Origin: Ruminiclostridium sp.
GTDB lineage: Bacteria; Bacillota; Clostridia; Oscillospirales; Ruminococcaceae
DNA length: 40,024 nt
Direction of reading: 5' to 3'
Assembly (NCBI GenBank): GCA_017941355.1
Contig: JAGAWN010000167.1
Location: 1 to 40,024, forward strand
The position numbers and the translations under genes were made by a program. Each line of letters starts with the position of its first letter. Position 1 is the first letter of the stretch. Shown one piece after another: positions 32,542 through 40,024 of the stretch. Below the pieces are notes generated by a model that saw nothing but the letters and a program-made list of their open reading frames with translations, was not told the origin of the DNA and made no database searches.

Positions 32542-33384
32542 ATGAGACAGTCGATAAAAATTACAATTCCGAAGTATTCGGTTACAGAGTTCCTTATGAA
32601 ATGCACAGATATGGACGTTAAGGAAAAGATCGAGGAGACTTTTGAAGCATACGCCAAAGGTAACATAACATTTAAGAACGTGGATCTGTCGTTCAATGTG
32701 CTGAATAGCGATGAACAGAACGAGAAGGCTCCTTCATTCGTAAGACCTTCAATAGATCTTAAGGATCCTACTGTTGTGAAATGTGTTACTGAATATGACG
32801 AATACAGTGTTTCCTTTGCTATGCGTTCCATTTTTGAGACTGCTGTGATCATCAAACAGCATGATAAGCTTCTCAGCAACGGCTGTTTGGGCGCAATTCC
32901 GAAACAGATCGTGAATGATCCGACATTTGATGAGATCATAGACACCGTGAAGAAGGGAACTCCCTTCGAAACGACAATAGCCAAGCTATTATCAAGCATG
33001 AACCAGAAGAAACGTACCACGGCATTCGTTAATGACGTATTTGACACTTTGAACGGGTTATCTATAATCATCACTCGCATTAATGGTGAAGAGGTATCCT
33101 GTGAATATTTCAAAACCATTAAGAATGTTGACACGGAGATTGTCCTGAAGCTCAAAGATGCTCAGAAAGAAGAGATAACTGACAAGGCTCAGGAAATGGC
33201 GAAAACGGCTACAGATGATGAAAAGACAGAAGCTGCCGATGCTGCTGAGGCAGAGGGCGACGGTGAGGAACAGATGAATGAGGGTTCGGAAACTTCTGAG
33301 CCTGAGGCAGATAAGAAAGAATATGAGATAAAAGAGCCCGGAGATCCTTTAGAAGATTTTTCTTCAATGAGATTAATCTCCTAA
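32542..33384 (+). CDS. Hypothetical protein with acidic disordered tail
   Basis: A 280-residue soluble protein. Residues 1-215 are mixed alpha/beta with no recognised motif (starting MRQSIKITIPKYSVTEFLMK). Residues 215-270 are strongly acidic and low-complexity (TDDEKTEAADAAEAEGDGEE), probably disordered. The frame is open from 32449, but that part lies in the 26-bp inverted repeat; ATG 32542 follows AAAGGAAGAG. The transcript ends at a strong bidirectional terminator. The acidic tail could mimic nucleic acid or serve as a chaperone-like linker; that is speculation. Function unknown. Confidence 0.7.
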   Translation: MRQSIKITIPKYSVTEFLMKCTDMDVKEKIEETFEAYAKGNITFKNVDLSFNVLNSDEQNEKAPSFVRPSIDLKDPTVVKCVTEYDEYSVSFAMRSIFETAVIIKQHDKLLSNGCLGAIPKQIVNDPTFDEIIDTVKKGTPFETTIAKLLSSMNQKKRTTAFVNDVFDTLNGLSIIITRINGEEVSCEYFKTIKNVDTEIVLKLKDAQKEEITDKAQEMAKTATDDEKTEAADAAEAEGDGEEQMNEGSETSEPEADKKEYEIKEPGDPLEDFSSMRLIS

Positions 33385-33404
33385 AGTGACAGGCGCAATA
33401 TAAC

Positions 33405-33434
33405 AATACAAGCCCGCGAAAGCGGGCTTGTATT
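33405..33434. terminator. Strong bidirectional terminator
   Basis: A 13-bp perfect stem, AATACAAGCCCGC with GCGGGCTTGTATT, around a GAAA tetraloop, between the converging genes ending at 33384 and 33438. Confidence 0.85.
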
Positions 33435-33437
33435 AGT

Positions 33438-34247
33438 TTACGCAGTTTTAGGTTTGAGCTCCTCGGCGAGTTCTTTGACTTTCTCAATGGAGAGTCCGGT
33501 GACATCGGCAATCTCCTCAATTGACATTGTATTCATCTTCAGTAATTTACAAGCTATAGTTATTTTTTCTTCATTTCTTTCATCTCTTGCTAAATCTTCC
33601 ATAATCTTACACATAAACTGGTTCCCCCTTTCGGTATTTTTCAGCTGGTCAACCCGTTCGGCTAAGTCTTTATTGAACATATCCCCGGCGTTCTTACAAT
33701 GGAAGTCGTGCATAAGGCGCCCGAGCGGTGTTTCGTTCTGTATCTCGCTGTTTACATATATTATATGTGATTTGTCTTCAAAGACATCATCGGAGCCCTC
33801 AATAGTACGGCGGATATGATATATGGGCTGCCCTTTTTTCAGAACATCATTGAGCGTAACGAAGATGACATAAGTCTCGGGCAGCTTGTCGAAATCCTCG
33901 CCCGGGTCAAGGATATTGGCATCTATGATACTGCTGATAAATCTTGCTCTTTCGGGAGCGGCACCTTTGTTTGCCTGCTGAAGCTCAATGTCATATTCTA
34001 CATTATTCTCGTCAACGGCATCGATATCCAATGTAACCGAGCGTCCGTGGAGATTCTTGAACACCTTCTGTATCTGAGAGCTTTTAACTATAAGCCCCGG
34101 CTTATCCATAATGATACGGAGAACGGTCTGGACGAGCTGCGGCTGCTCATTGAAGCAGGCATTCATAAAGGTGTCGTCCATCAGGATGAACTCGGGTATC
34201 TTTTTAAGGTATTCTTCATGGCGCTGTTCTTTTGTCTTGGCTTCCAT
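33438..34247 (-). CDS. Rpn/PD-(D/E)XK-family nuclease-transposase-like protein
   Basis: A 269-residue protein of the PD-(D/E)XK transposase-like (Rpn/YhgA-related) group. The N-terminal domain contains ILMDDTFMNACFNEQPQLVQTVLRIIM and then the nuclease core: VTLDIDAVDENNVEYDIELQQANKGAAPERARFISSIID, where the Asp and the D-I-E-L-Q-Q (E-x-Q type) catalytic residues are visible. The C terminus is helical, ending in an HTH-like segment (MSIEEIADVTGLSIEKVKELAEEL). The ATG at 34247 has GGAAGGTCACT before it; an earlier in-frame start would place its codons over the promoter region. Such proteins promote DNA cleavage and recombination and are spread widely in Clostridia. The gene has its own promoter at 34285-34313. 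Confidence 0.85.
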   Translation of the reverse strand: MEAKTKEQRHEEYLKKIPEFILMDDTFMNACFNEQPQLVQTVLRIIMDKPGLIVKSSQIQKVFKNLHGRSVTLDIDAVDENNVEYDIELQQANKGAAPERARFISSIIDANILDPGEDFDKLPETYVIFVTLNDVLKKGQPIYHIRRTIEGSDDVFEDKSHIIYVNSEIQNETPLGRLMHDFHCKNAGDMFNKDLAERVDQLKNTERGNQFMCKIMEDLARDERNEEKITIACKLLKMNTMSIEEIADVTGLSIEKVKELAEELKPKTA

Positions 34248-34284
34248 AGTGACCTTCCAGTGATGTCTTTCGTTTCTTACATAT

Positions 34285-34313
34285 ATTATATCAGATTTTG
34301 AAGCCAAAATCAA
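34285..34313 (-). promoter_or_regulatory. Promoter of the Rpn-like gene
   Basis: On the minus strand: TTGATT (34313-34308), 17-nt spacer, TATAAT (34290-34285), with TG one base upstream of the -10. Ideal spacing; the start site would fall about 30 bases before the ATG at 34247. Confidence 0.8.
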
Positions 34314-34530
34314 TAGTTTTCAAAAAACTAAAATAATTCATAGGTTTCGGAGCTTCGGATCGGGTAAAAACTGGCTGTGTACGAATGATTTGATATTTTT
34401 GACAAAATTACGTTTGGATTTTTGTGAAGTGTGTTATGGAACAATATAAATATATATATTTAAGTTTGCTTTAAGTTACAGCGCTATAATAATTATAGTG
34501 ATACCGGAGATATAACAGGAGGATCCTAAA

Positions 34531-36138
34531 ATGAAAAAGACATATACACTGCTGCTTATCGCAGCGCTTATAATTTCAGCCAGCAGCTGTTCATCGGAGA
34601 CGAAAACTGTTCAGGAACTTACCTCGCTTTCTTCCGAGCCGAGTACAACTACAAAAGAATTGATATCAGTTTCTTCGGATTCGAGCACGACTGCGCAGGA
34701 AGTGTCTTCCGGAACCGAACCCACTATGACAGCTTCTTCCGAAACCTCTGCCGCAACTGTTATCAGTTCTGATGACAAGGAAACTGACTCAACCACAGCA
34801 ATAGCCGCTGCCACCACAACAGAAACAGCAAACACGACAACTACCGCTGCAACAACCGTTGCCTCAACTACAAAAGCTCCCGAAACGACAGTTACTACTA
34901 CAGCGCGATCAAAAGAGTCCGAAACTACGGCAGAAACTACATCTGCAACCACGTCCACGATCTTGGAAACTACTACGGCAGTAACAGAGAAACCCAGATA
35001 CGACAATTCGGCTGAATACACGGCATCTGTATTAAAAGACGGTGACAGCCTTACCGGTGGAACTTATTCCGCGACCGGAAAAGATGAAAGCGTTCTTGAA
35101 GCATCGGGAAATGTAAAGGCATCGGTTACGGGAGCAATACTGAAAAAGATCTCCGGAGATGCATCAAGTGCCGATGATTCGAGCTTCAAGGGACTAAACG
35201 CCGGAGTAAGGGCCTATGGGAGCGCAGATGTCACACTTACCGACTGCGTTATCGAAGCTGACGCGAAAAATGCTACCGGAGTATTTGCGTATGATAATGG
35301 GGTCATCCACATTTCTGACAGCACGGTCAATGTGACCGGCGGAGGTGCGGGAGGAGTTCAGGTAGCCGGCGGCGGTACACTCTACGGGAATAACCTTACC
35401 GTTACAAGCGCAAGCAAAGCGGCTATACGTTCAGACCGCGGCGGCGGTATTATGGTGATCGACGGAGGAACATACACCTCAGAGGGTTCAAGCGGCTGTC
35501 CGGTGATATACAGTACGGCAGACATAACGGTAAAGAACGCGGTGGGAGTTTCCAAACAGTCCCGTGCCGTCATAATCGAGGGTAAGAACAGCGTTTCGCT
35601 TGAAAACTGCACCCTGACCGGAAATGACCAGTCAACAAAATCCGGCAGTATCAGAGCAAATGTGCTGTTGTATCAGAGCGCTTCGGGCGATGCAAAAGAG
35701 GGTACGAGCGTATTCTCAATGACTGGCGGCAAAATGATCTCACAAAGCGGTGCAATGTTCTACTGCACCAACACAAGCAGCGTCGTAAATCTTAATAATG
35801 CGGAGCTTGTGCTATCTGACACTGGAGATCTGCTGATAGTTTCGGCAGGACGCTGGGGCAAGGAAGGCAAGAACGGCGGCAAATGCGTATTCAACGCCGA
35901 AGATCAGGCTCTCGAAGGCAACATCACTGTTGACAGTATTTCGTCATTGGAACTGAACCTGAAAAACAGCACATACAAAGGCGCGATATCAAACGAGGGC
36001 AAAGTTACCGTAACTCTGGACAGCGGCAGCAAGTGGGAACTTACCGGAGACAGCTATATTACCGAATTTAACGGAGATGTCTCGAATATCATTTCCAACG
36101 GCTATAAGCTTTATGTGAACGGCAAGCAGATATTATAA
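34531..36138 (+). CDS. Thr/Ser-rich lipoprotein with beta-helix domain
   Basis: A 535-residue surface protein. The signal peptide at 1-19 ends in ASSC (Cys20), a lipobox-like site. A long Thr/Ser/Ala/Glu-rich linker follows at about 21-160 (for example TTTETANTTTTAATTVAS), probably wall-spanning and possibly glycosylated. Residues 165-525 are built of short degenerate repeats with GV, YGNN, GG and S/T-rich turns (VRAYGSADVTLTDCVIEA, GVFAYDNGVIHISDSTVNVT), the pattern of a right-handed parallel beta-helix as in pectate-lyase-like adhesins. No catalytic residues are obvious. AACAGGAGGA serves the ATG. TATAAT at 34485-34490 could be its -10, with a poor -35. A terminator follows, so it is a single-gene unit. 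Confidence 0.85.
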   Translation: MKKTYTLLLIAALIISASSCSSETKTVQELTSLSSEPSTTTKELISVSSDSSTTAQEVSSGTEPTMTASSETSAATVISSDDKETDSTTAIAAATTTETANTTTTAATTVASTTKAPETTVTTTARSKESETTAETTSATTSTILETTTAVTEKPRYDNSAEYTASVLKDGDSLTGGTYSATGKDESVLEASGNVKASVTGAILKKISGDASSADDSSFKGLNAGVRAYGSADVTLTDCVIEADAKNATGVFAYDNGVIHISDSTVNVTGGGAGGVQVAGGGTLYGNNLTVTSASKAAIRSDRGGGIMVIDGGTYTSEGSSGCPVIYSTADITVKNAVGVSKQSRAVIIEGKNSVSLENCTLTGNDQSTKSGSIRANVLLYQSASGDAKEGTSVFSMTGGKMISQSGAMFYCTNTSSVVNLNNAELVLSDTGDLLIVSAGRWGKEGKNGGKCVFNAEDQALEGNITVDSISSLELNLKNSTYKGAISNEGKVTVTLDSGSKWELTGDSYITEFNGDVSNIISNGYKLYVNGKQIL

Positions 36139-36142
36139 TGCG

Positions 36143-36167
36143 AAAGAGACGGGTTCCCGTCTCTTTT
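36143..36167 (+). terminator. Intrinsic terminator after lipoprotein gene
   Basis: AAAGAGACGGG, loop TT, CCCGTCTCTTT plus one more T. An 11-bp perfect stem a few bases after the stop codon. Confidence 0.85.
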
Positions 36168-36200
36168 GGCTCTTGGGGTGTATAAAACAAGCTGTGTCTC

Positions 36201-36266
36201 GAAGTTTTCTCCTTTATGCGCACATCGTGCGCTTTTGAAAAACTTCTTTACCACATCCTTGTGGTA
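36201..36266. repeat. Structured palindromic repeat, copy B
   Basis: Outer stem GAAGTTTTC (36201-36209) with GAAAAACTTC (36237-36246, one bulged A); inner stem GCGCAC, loop ATC, GTGCGC (36218-36232); second hairpin TACCAC with GTGGTA (36249-36266). It matches copy A at 32313-32379 in order, spacing and loop bases (ATC, CATCC) while the stem bases differ in a compensatory way. Confidence 0.7.
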
Positions 36267-36320
36267 CGAAAATTGCACATTTTTAACAAAATTTAAGGTG
36301 TATATTTGTAATTAATTACC

Positions 36321-36349
36321 TTGCAAGAATTGGCGGTATATATTATAAT
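36321..36349 (+). promoter_or_regulatory. Promoter of the serine recombinase gene
   Basis: TTGCAA (36321-36326), 17-nt spacer, TATAAT (36344-36349). The start site near 36356 leaves a leader of about 250 nt before the ATG at 36608. The only other elements seen in 36139-36607 are the terminator, repeat copy B and the leader hairpins. Confidence 0.75.
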
Positions 36350-36355
36350 AGTATT

Positions 36356-36607
36356 GTAAGGATATGCCGCTTGCGGCATCAACAACAGATCCCTGAATAA
36401 AGGAGAAGAAATAATAAAACAGGGTTTGAAAGTAATGATGATCAGACCGCGATGACTTTCGCGGGGTACTGAAGAAAAGGTTATGAAAGCATATATTCGG
36501 TGAAGATGTCCCACTGAGCATAGGATATCGGCACCGTCTATATATGAAAAGCGGCTCCCGCCGCAAAGACTTGGAATTTTGTAGGGATCCTTTTGAAAGG
36601 ATAGACT
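36356..36607 (+). ncRNA. Structured 5' leader of the serine recombinase mRNA
   Basis: Several stems in series: ATGCCGC/GCGGCAT (about 36362-36379), CCCTG/CAGGG, CCGCG/CGCGG, GCGG/CCGC (about 36550-36565) and ATCCTTT/AAAGGAT (about 36589-36604) just before the ATG. The last stem contains the AAAGGAT ribosome site, so it could hide it. Several tiny reading frames of 4-7 codons lie between the stems. I do not recognise a known riboswitch class; a cis-regulatory leader is the inference. Confidence 0.45.
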
Positions 36608-38209
36608 ATGGAAAATTCAAAGTCAACAAAGACGGCTCTCCGGGCAGTATTGCTGCTCAGAGTGTCAACAGCAAAGCAGGTGAACGGGAATGATGACTGT
36701 CCGCTCCCCGTTCAGCAGAACAGATGCACCGAAGTGTGCAAAGAGAATGGCTGGACAATAACCGATGTAGTCAACGAGAGCAAGTCGGGTTTTAAGAATG
36801 ATATGTATAAGCGTAAAGCGATCCTTAAAATACTGGCGCTTGCCGAAGCAAAAGAGTTTGATGTGCTTGTCATCTTCAAGCAGGACAGACTCGGCAGACG
36901 AGGAAATCAGACTACCGAGTTTATTGCCAAGCTTATCAGCCTCGGCATCAGGATCTTCAGTGCGACGGAAGGCGAGATAAAGCTTGATTCGATCAACAGT
37001 GAGGTGTATGTTACCCTCAATGGGCTTTGGGCTAAGAACGAGAGTGAGAATATCTCGATCAGAGTCAAGGAAGCGATGAAGTTTACTGTTGAGAATGGAA
37101 GCTATCGCGGCGGTGCTCCGATGTTCGGCTACAAGACTGAAGAAACCGGAGTTATCACCAAAAAGGGCAGAGTGCAGCATCGGCTGGTCGTAAACGAGGA
37201 CGAAGCCTATTATGTAAGAAGGCTGTTCACAATGACGGTAAACGAGGGGAAAGGCACCACGCAGCTTGCCAATTACCTGAACAACAAAGGGCTTCGTACT
37301 CATAAAGGCGCTTTGTTTCAGGCAAACAACATCATGCGGATACTGAGAAATCCTCTTTATACCGGACACAATGATACTTCAACGGCAAAAGCCCTGTATC
37401 AGGAGGAGCTCAGGATCATCGATGACGAGACCTTCCTTCGTACACAGGATATTTTGGACCAGCGCAGTAAAAAGCACGCCGAAGAAAGGGCAGTCAGCCT
37501 CACCAATCTCGGCTCGGCTCTTCTTTCCGGGAATGTATTCTGTGCCGAATGCGGCGCTCGCATCGTTGAAAGCTGCTCTACAAGTAAGCATCAGACCAAA
37601 AGCGGAGAAGTTCACAAGTACACGACCCATAGGTATATCTGCTGCAACAGAGCTCACGGTGTCAAAACTGAGAATTGTCAGTCCGCTTATCTGTCAGCCG
37701 AAATCGACGGGAAGATCAACGAAATGGTGAAGAGTATTCTCGCCAACATAGCCGGTTCTCCCGAGGAAGAAGCGATAAACAAAAGCTATGGTGCGCGTAT
37801 CAAGGAACTGACTTGCTTGGTAAAGTCCGCACAGACAGAGCTGAAAAAGCTGGGCGAAAAGAAGGAAAAGCTTACCGCTGAGATCGCAAATGTTCTTATC
37901 GGGGAAAGTAGCTTCACCTCCGAACAACTCCACACAGCTTTAGAGGCAGTTGAAAAGAGCATCTCGGCGGCTGAGGAGAAGCTGAAGGACAGCAAGGCCC
38001 GTCTCGATAACCTTGATTCCGAACGGAAAGCGGTCGAGAGCGGCTACACAAAGCTCACAACTTGGGCGGAGGAGTTCGACAGAGCCTCCGTCGAGCGCAA
38101 AAAGATGATCATTGCGGAGATGTTTCCGCGGGTGGAACTGTCGAGAGGATACAATGTAAAGGTAACGGTTAACAGAGCGTTTAAACCTTATATGGAAATT
38201 ACAGACTGA
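36608..38209 (+). CDS. Large serine recombinase
   Basis: A 533-residue site-specific recombinase. The N-terminal resolvase domain has the catalytic Ser20 in LLRVSTAKQ, and the FKQDRLGRRGNQT segment carries the conserved Arg residues. It is followed by the Recombinase domain (RGGAPMFGYKTEE to LRTHKGALFQANNIMRILRNPLYTG). A zinc ribbon lies at about 310-360, with FCAECGARI and the second Cys pair in RYICCNRAHGVKTENCQ. A coiled coil at about 390-490 (VKSAQTELKKLGEKKEKLTAEI) and a short tail follow. Length and order are typical of transposon or phage large serine integrases. The gene starts after GAAAGGATA, within a structured leader. It ends 175 bases before tRNA-Asn. No partner genes of a complete phage or conjugative element are seen, so it may be an orphan or serve the surrounding accessory region. 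Confidence 0.92.
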   Translation: MENSKSTKTALRAVLLLRVSTAKQVNGNDDCPLPVQQNRCTEVCKENGWTITDVVNESKSGFKNDMYKRKAILKILALAEAKEFDVLVIFKQDRLGRRGNQTTEFIAKLISLGIRIFSATEGEIKLDSINSEVYVTLNGLWAKNESENISIRVKEAMKFTVENGSYRGGAPMFGYKTEETGVITKKGRVQHRLVVNEDEAYYVRRLFTMTVNEGKGTTQLANYLNNKGLRTHKGALFQANNIMRILRNPLYTGHNDTSTAKALYQEELRIIDDETFLRTQDILDQRSKKHAEERAVSLTNLGSALLSGNVFCAECGARIVESCSTSKHQTKSGEVHKYTTHRYICCNRAHGVKTENCQSAYLSAEIDGKINEMVKSILANIAGSPEEEAINKSYGARIKELTCLVKSAQTELKKLGEKKEKLTAEIANVLIGESSFTSEQLHTALEAVEKSISAAEEKLKDSKARLDNLDSERKAVESGYTKLTTWAEEFDRASVERKKMIIAEMFPRVELSRGYNVKVTVNRAFKPYMEITD

Positions 38210-38220
38210 ATATTTTGCTC

Positions 38221-38258
38221 GGTCAAAAGCCTGTCGGGTATTCCGGCGGGCTGACCAT
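38221..38258 (+). terminator. Hairpin after the recombinase gene
   Basis: GGTC plus AGCCTGTCGG pairs with CCGGCGGGCT plus GACC (G-U pairs allowed, AAA bulge). No U-run follows, so termination is uncertain. Confidence 0.4.
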
Positions 38259-38384
38259 AGCGGTTGTTTAGCAAGCTTCTGCTGATTGATTAACTTTCTG
38301 CGCACACCATGCTGAGTGGTAGTGCAGTCAGCGTGAAATGCTGAAAAATTTTACTACAGACTGACTATACGGATTAAATAATAT

Positions 38385-38461
38385 TCCCGCATAGCTCAGT
38401 TGGTATGAGCGCCTGACTGTTAATCAGGATGTCGTAGGTTCAAGTCCTACTGCGGGAGCCA
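38385..38461 (+). tRNA. tRNA-Asn (anticodon GTT)
   Basis: Acceptor stem TCCCGCA pairs with TGCGGGA. D arm TAGCTCAGTTGGTATGAGC, anticodon stem-loop CTGACTGTTAATCAG with anticodon GTT, and T arm GTAGGTTCAAGTCCTAC are all present. CCA is encoded at 38459-38461. A strong terminator follows. tRNA genes are frequent integration targets, and accessory DNA lies on both sides, but I see no repeat of the tRNA 3' end in the window that would mark an att site. Confidence 0.95.
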
Positions 38462-38463
38462 AA

Positions 38464-38494
38464 AAATCCCTCAGCCGAACGGTTTGAGGGATTT
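38464..38494 (+). terminator. Terminator of tRNA-Asn
   Basis: AAATCCCTCA pairs with TGAGGGATTT around an 11-nt loop, immediately after CCA. Confidence 0.8.
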
Positions 38495-38640
38495 CCTTAT
38501 TAGTCTGGGAGGCTATTTGCTCTCGCCGCCCACCGAACCTATGCACAATTAAAAAACAATAGTAAACAAATAACAACGGCGCAAATGGAATAACAGGGAT
38601 GCCACAAAATTTTGGAATTTGCCTTACAAAATACTTGCAG

Positions 38641-38672
38641 AAAAACGCTCGGTCAATGTTCGGGCGTTTTTT
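38641..38672 (+). terminator. Additional intrinsic terminator
   Basis: AAAAACGCTCGG pairs with CGGGCGTTTTTT around an 8-nt loop (one mismatch), ending in a T-run. The stretch 38500-38640 before it holds no gene that I can see, so it may terminate a lost or non-coding unit. Confidence 0.6.
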
Positions 38673-38673
38673 A

Positions 38674-38702
38674 TTGTCTTTTTTCGGGTATTATGGTATA
38701 AT
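38674..38702 (+). promoter_or_regulatory. Orphan promoter facing the IS66 end
   Basis: TTGTCT (38674-38679), 17-nt spacer, TATAAT (38697-38702), with TG one base upstream (extended -10). No ORF follows; transcription would run against the minus-strand genes beginning at 38855. It could drive an antisense or small RNA, or be a promoter cut off from its gene by the insertion sequence. Confidence 0.55.
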
Positions 38703-38854
38703 GTTTTATGACATCGTGAGCGTAGTTACGATTGCCGCATAGACAGCTTATATATAATATAGTATATGGTATTTGGTGAAATAAAGGTACCCGTCAAACC
38801 CTGACACCTGTTGCAAAAACCGCCCAGCAAAAACAAGCAAGCGATAGCAAGCAA

Positions 38855-39259
38855 TTAAAAGAAAGGATCATCATTATCTGCTATTTTGACGAGTTTGGCG
38901 GTAAAATCAGTAAATAAATCAAAATGAGAACGAACCATTGTGTACGGAAACCACCTGAATTTAAACATAGCAAATCCGTTGACCTCTTCTAAAAGCACCT
39001 TATCAGCACCGATCTCATCTGCAAGCTTGTTAAGCTTCTTGAGGATACGGAGATCGTTATCATTGTCACCTGTCGCATAAGCATAGGCGGATGTCCAGTT
39101 TCTGAATTCAAGCGGGTCTCTTGGATATAGATGTTCTTTTATGCGGTATTCAAGTTCCCTATGAGTTTCTTCATTCGCCTGAGCGTCGAGCTTTCTGAAT
39201 TTGCTTATGGTTCGTTTTTTATCGGGATAATACATATCCATAAGATCGAATACATTCAT
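38855..39259 (-). CDS. Hypothetical protein coupled to the IS66 transposase
   Basis: A 134-residue soluble protein beginning MNVFDLMDMYYPDKKRT, mixed charged and helical, with conserved-looking LYPRDPLEFRNWTSAYAYATGDNDNDL and a C terminus KLVKIADNDDPFF. The ATG at 39259 overlaps the transposase stop in an ATGA arrangement and GGAGGGA lies eight bases upstream, so it is translated with the transposase. It is not TnpA or TnpB of IS66. It may be a passenger or accessory gene of this IS66 lineage. No domain recognised. Confidence 0.7.
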   Translation of the reverse strand: MNVFDLMDMYYPDKKRTISKFRKLDAQANEETHRELEYRIKEHLYPRDPLEFRNWTSAYAYATGDNDNDLRILKKLNKLADEIGADKVLLEEVNGFAMFKFRWFPYTMVRSHFDLFTDFTAKLVKIADNDDPFF

Positions 39260-40024
39260 AATGTTCCCTCCATTCTGACATACCCGGGAATATTCCCGCT
39301 CCACGGCAGCAGTTCCGAGTATTTTGCAGTTCCGATTTGTATCTGCTCAAATATCCACTTGAGATACTCGTAGGGCTTGAGCATCGAAGCCTTTGCGGTC
39401 TCAATTATCGAGTAGAATATCGCGGAAGCCTTAGCGCCCTTTTCCGACTGGGCGAAAAGCCAGTTCTTCCTGCCCACGGCCACAGGTCTTATTGCTCTTT
39501 CGGCGGCGTTGTTGGTAAGCTCCAGCCTCGGGTCTTCAAGCACCCTCACAAGCGACGATCTCTGATTCAGGGCATAATTAACAGCCTTGCTCGTCAACCT
39601 GGACGGCAGGAAAAGCTCACTTGTGCGGCTGCACTGATCGAAGAAACTATTGATGAGTTCAGCCGATTTGTTTCTGCGGATATCCGCGATCTCGTCGAGC
39701 GTCAGTCCCGGGTCATCATGCGGCTTTGTGGGGTCTTTTTTCTCGGTGCGGAAGATCTTGTTTATCATCACAAGACCCTGTCCGGCAACTGTAGAAAGGT
39801 CGCTTCTGTCAGCCTGAACATTTACCGCTTCGAAGAAGTACCTTCTCAGATGAGCCCAGCAGCCGACCCGGATAAGCCCGATAACATCGTCGTACTGCCG
39901 CAGTCCGTCACAATGACCGTAACCCTCAAAGTCTTTCAGGAAGCTGCACGGATAGTCCGAAGCTCTGCCGCCGCAGTACTCGAACAGGACAATCTTTTTC
40001 AGCTCATATTTCCCGTTGCAATAA
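39256..40024 (-). mobile_element. IS66-family transposase (TnpC), C-terminal part, runs off window
   Basis: The reading frame enters from beyond 40024 and ends at 39256, giving about 255 residues of the C-terminal part. Visible in order: HCDGLRQYD (catalytic Asp region), VGCWAHLRRYFFEA (the conserved CWAHxRR box), and the hallmark LELTNNAAERAIRPVAVGRKNWLFAQSEKGAKASAIFYSIIETAKASMLKPYEYL with the catalytic Glu. The end is the standard IS66 C-terminal domain. No frameshift is seen in this part, so it may be active. The right terminal inverted repeat could not be identified between 38710 and 38855. Confidence 0.92.

Noticed and set aside
36544-36693. 49-codon ORF overlapping the start of the serine recombinase in another frame
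   Set aside because: No ribosome site, and most of its length lies inside the recombinase coding sequence; probably chance.

Overview
The window looks like chromosome from a low-GC Clostridia member, most like a Ruminococcus-type Oscillospiraceae. This is inferred from strong AGGAGG ribosome sites, sigma-A promoters of the form TTGxxx-N17-TATAAT and the style of the proteins; there is no rRNA or housekeeping marker to confirm it. The only RNA gene recognised with confidence is a tRNA-Asn at 38385-38461.

Layout. 1-2360: a small Cys/His protein, a possible 39-aa peptide behind a good promoter, and an SF2 helicase. 2396-4356: a regulatory module with an XRE repressor-like gene and, next to it, a tyrosine recombinase gene enclosed by two 31-bp lox-like sites in inverted orientation. 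Each end of the enclosed segment carries an outward-facing promoter, so the segment has the form of an invertible promoter-swap switch. 4435-26499: one long co-directional cluster. It encodes a LytTR regulator whose phosphoacceptor Asp is replaced by Glu, a prepilin peptidase, two WXG100-type proteins, two very large exported proteins, a bitopic membrane protein, a zinc-ribbon pseudokinase, an EssC-type FtsK/SpoIIIE ATPase with FHA-like N terminus and an EsaB/YukD-like protein. It continues with CpaB, a TadZ-like ATPase, CpaF/TadA, TadB, TadC, a Flp-like pilin, two further pilin-like proteins and a small membrane protein.

This is the main discovery candidate. The core of a Firmicutes type VII secretion system (WXG100 substrates, EssC, EsaB) and a Tad/type IVc pilus machine (prepilin peptidase, CpaB, TadZ, CpaF, TadB, TadC, pilins) are interleaved in what appears to be one operon. 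The usual T7SSb membrane partners EsaA, EssA and EssB are not recognisable. The invertible segment sits directly upstream and could switch the whole cluster through the LytTR gene.

26541-29649: an SseB/macrodomain protein, a DUF1810 protein and an unknown protein, then a divergent XRE/SLOG pair with clear operator-like repeats. 29650-38500: an accessory, mobile-looking region. It has a 1.5-kb gene-poor stretch with decayed coding sequence and a striking hairpin array, a second tyrosine recombinase, structured palindromic repeats (one type present twice with compensatory changes), an Rpn/PD-(D/E)XK-family protein, a Thr-rich beta-helix lipoprotein, and a large serine recombinase with a roughly 250-nt structured leader close to tRNA-Asn. 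38855-40024: the end of an IS66-family transposase that runs off the window and a translationally coupled 134-aa gene.
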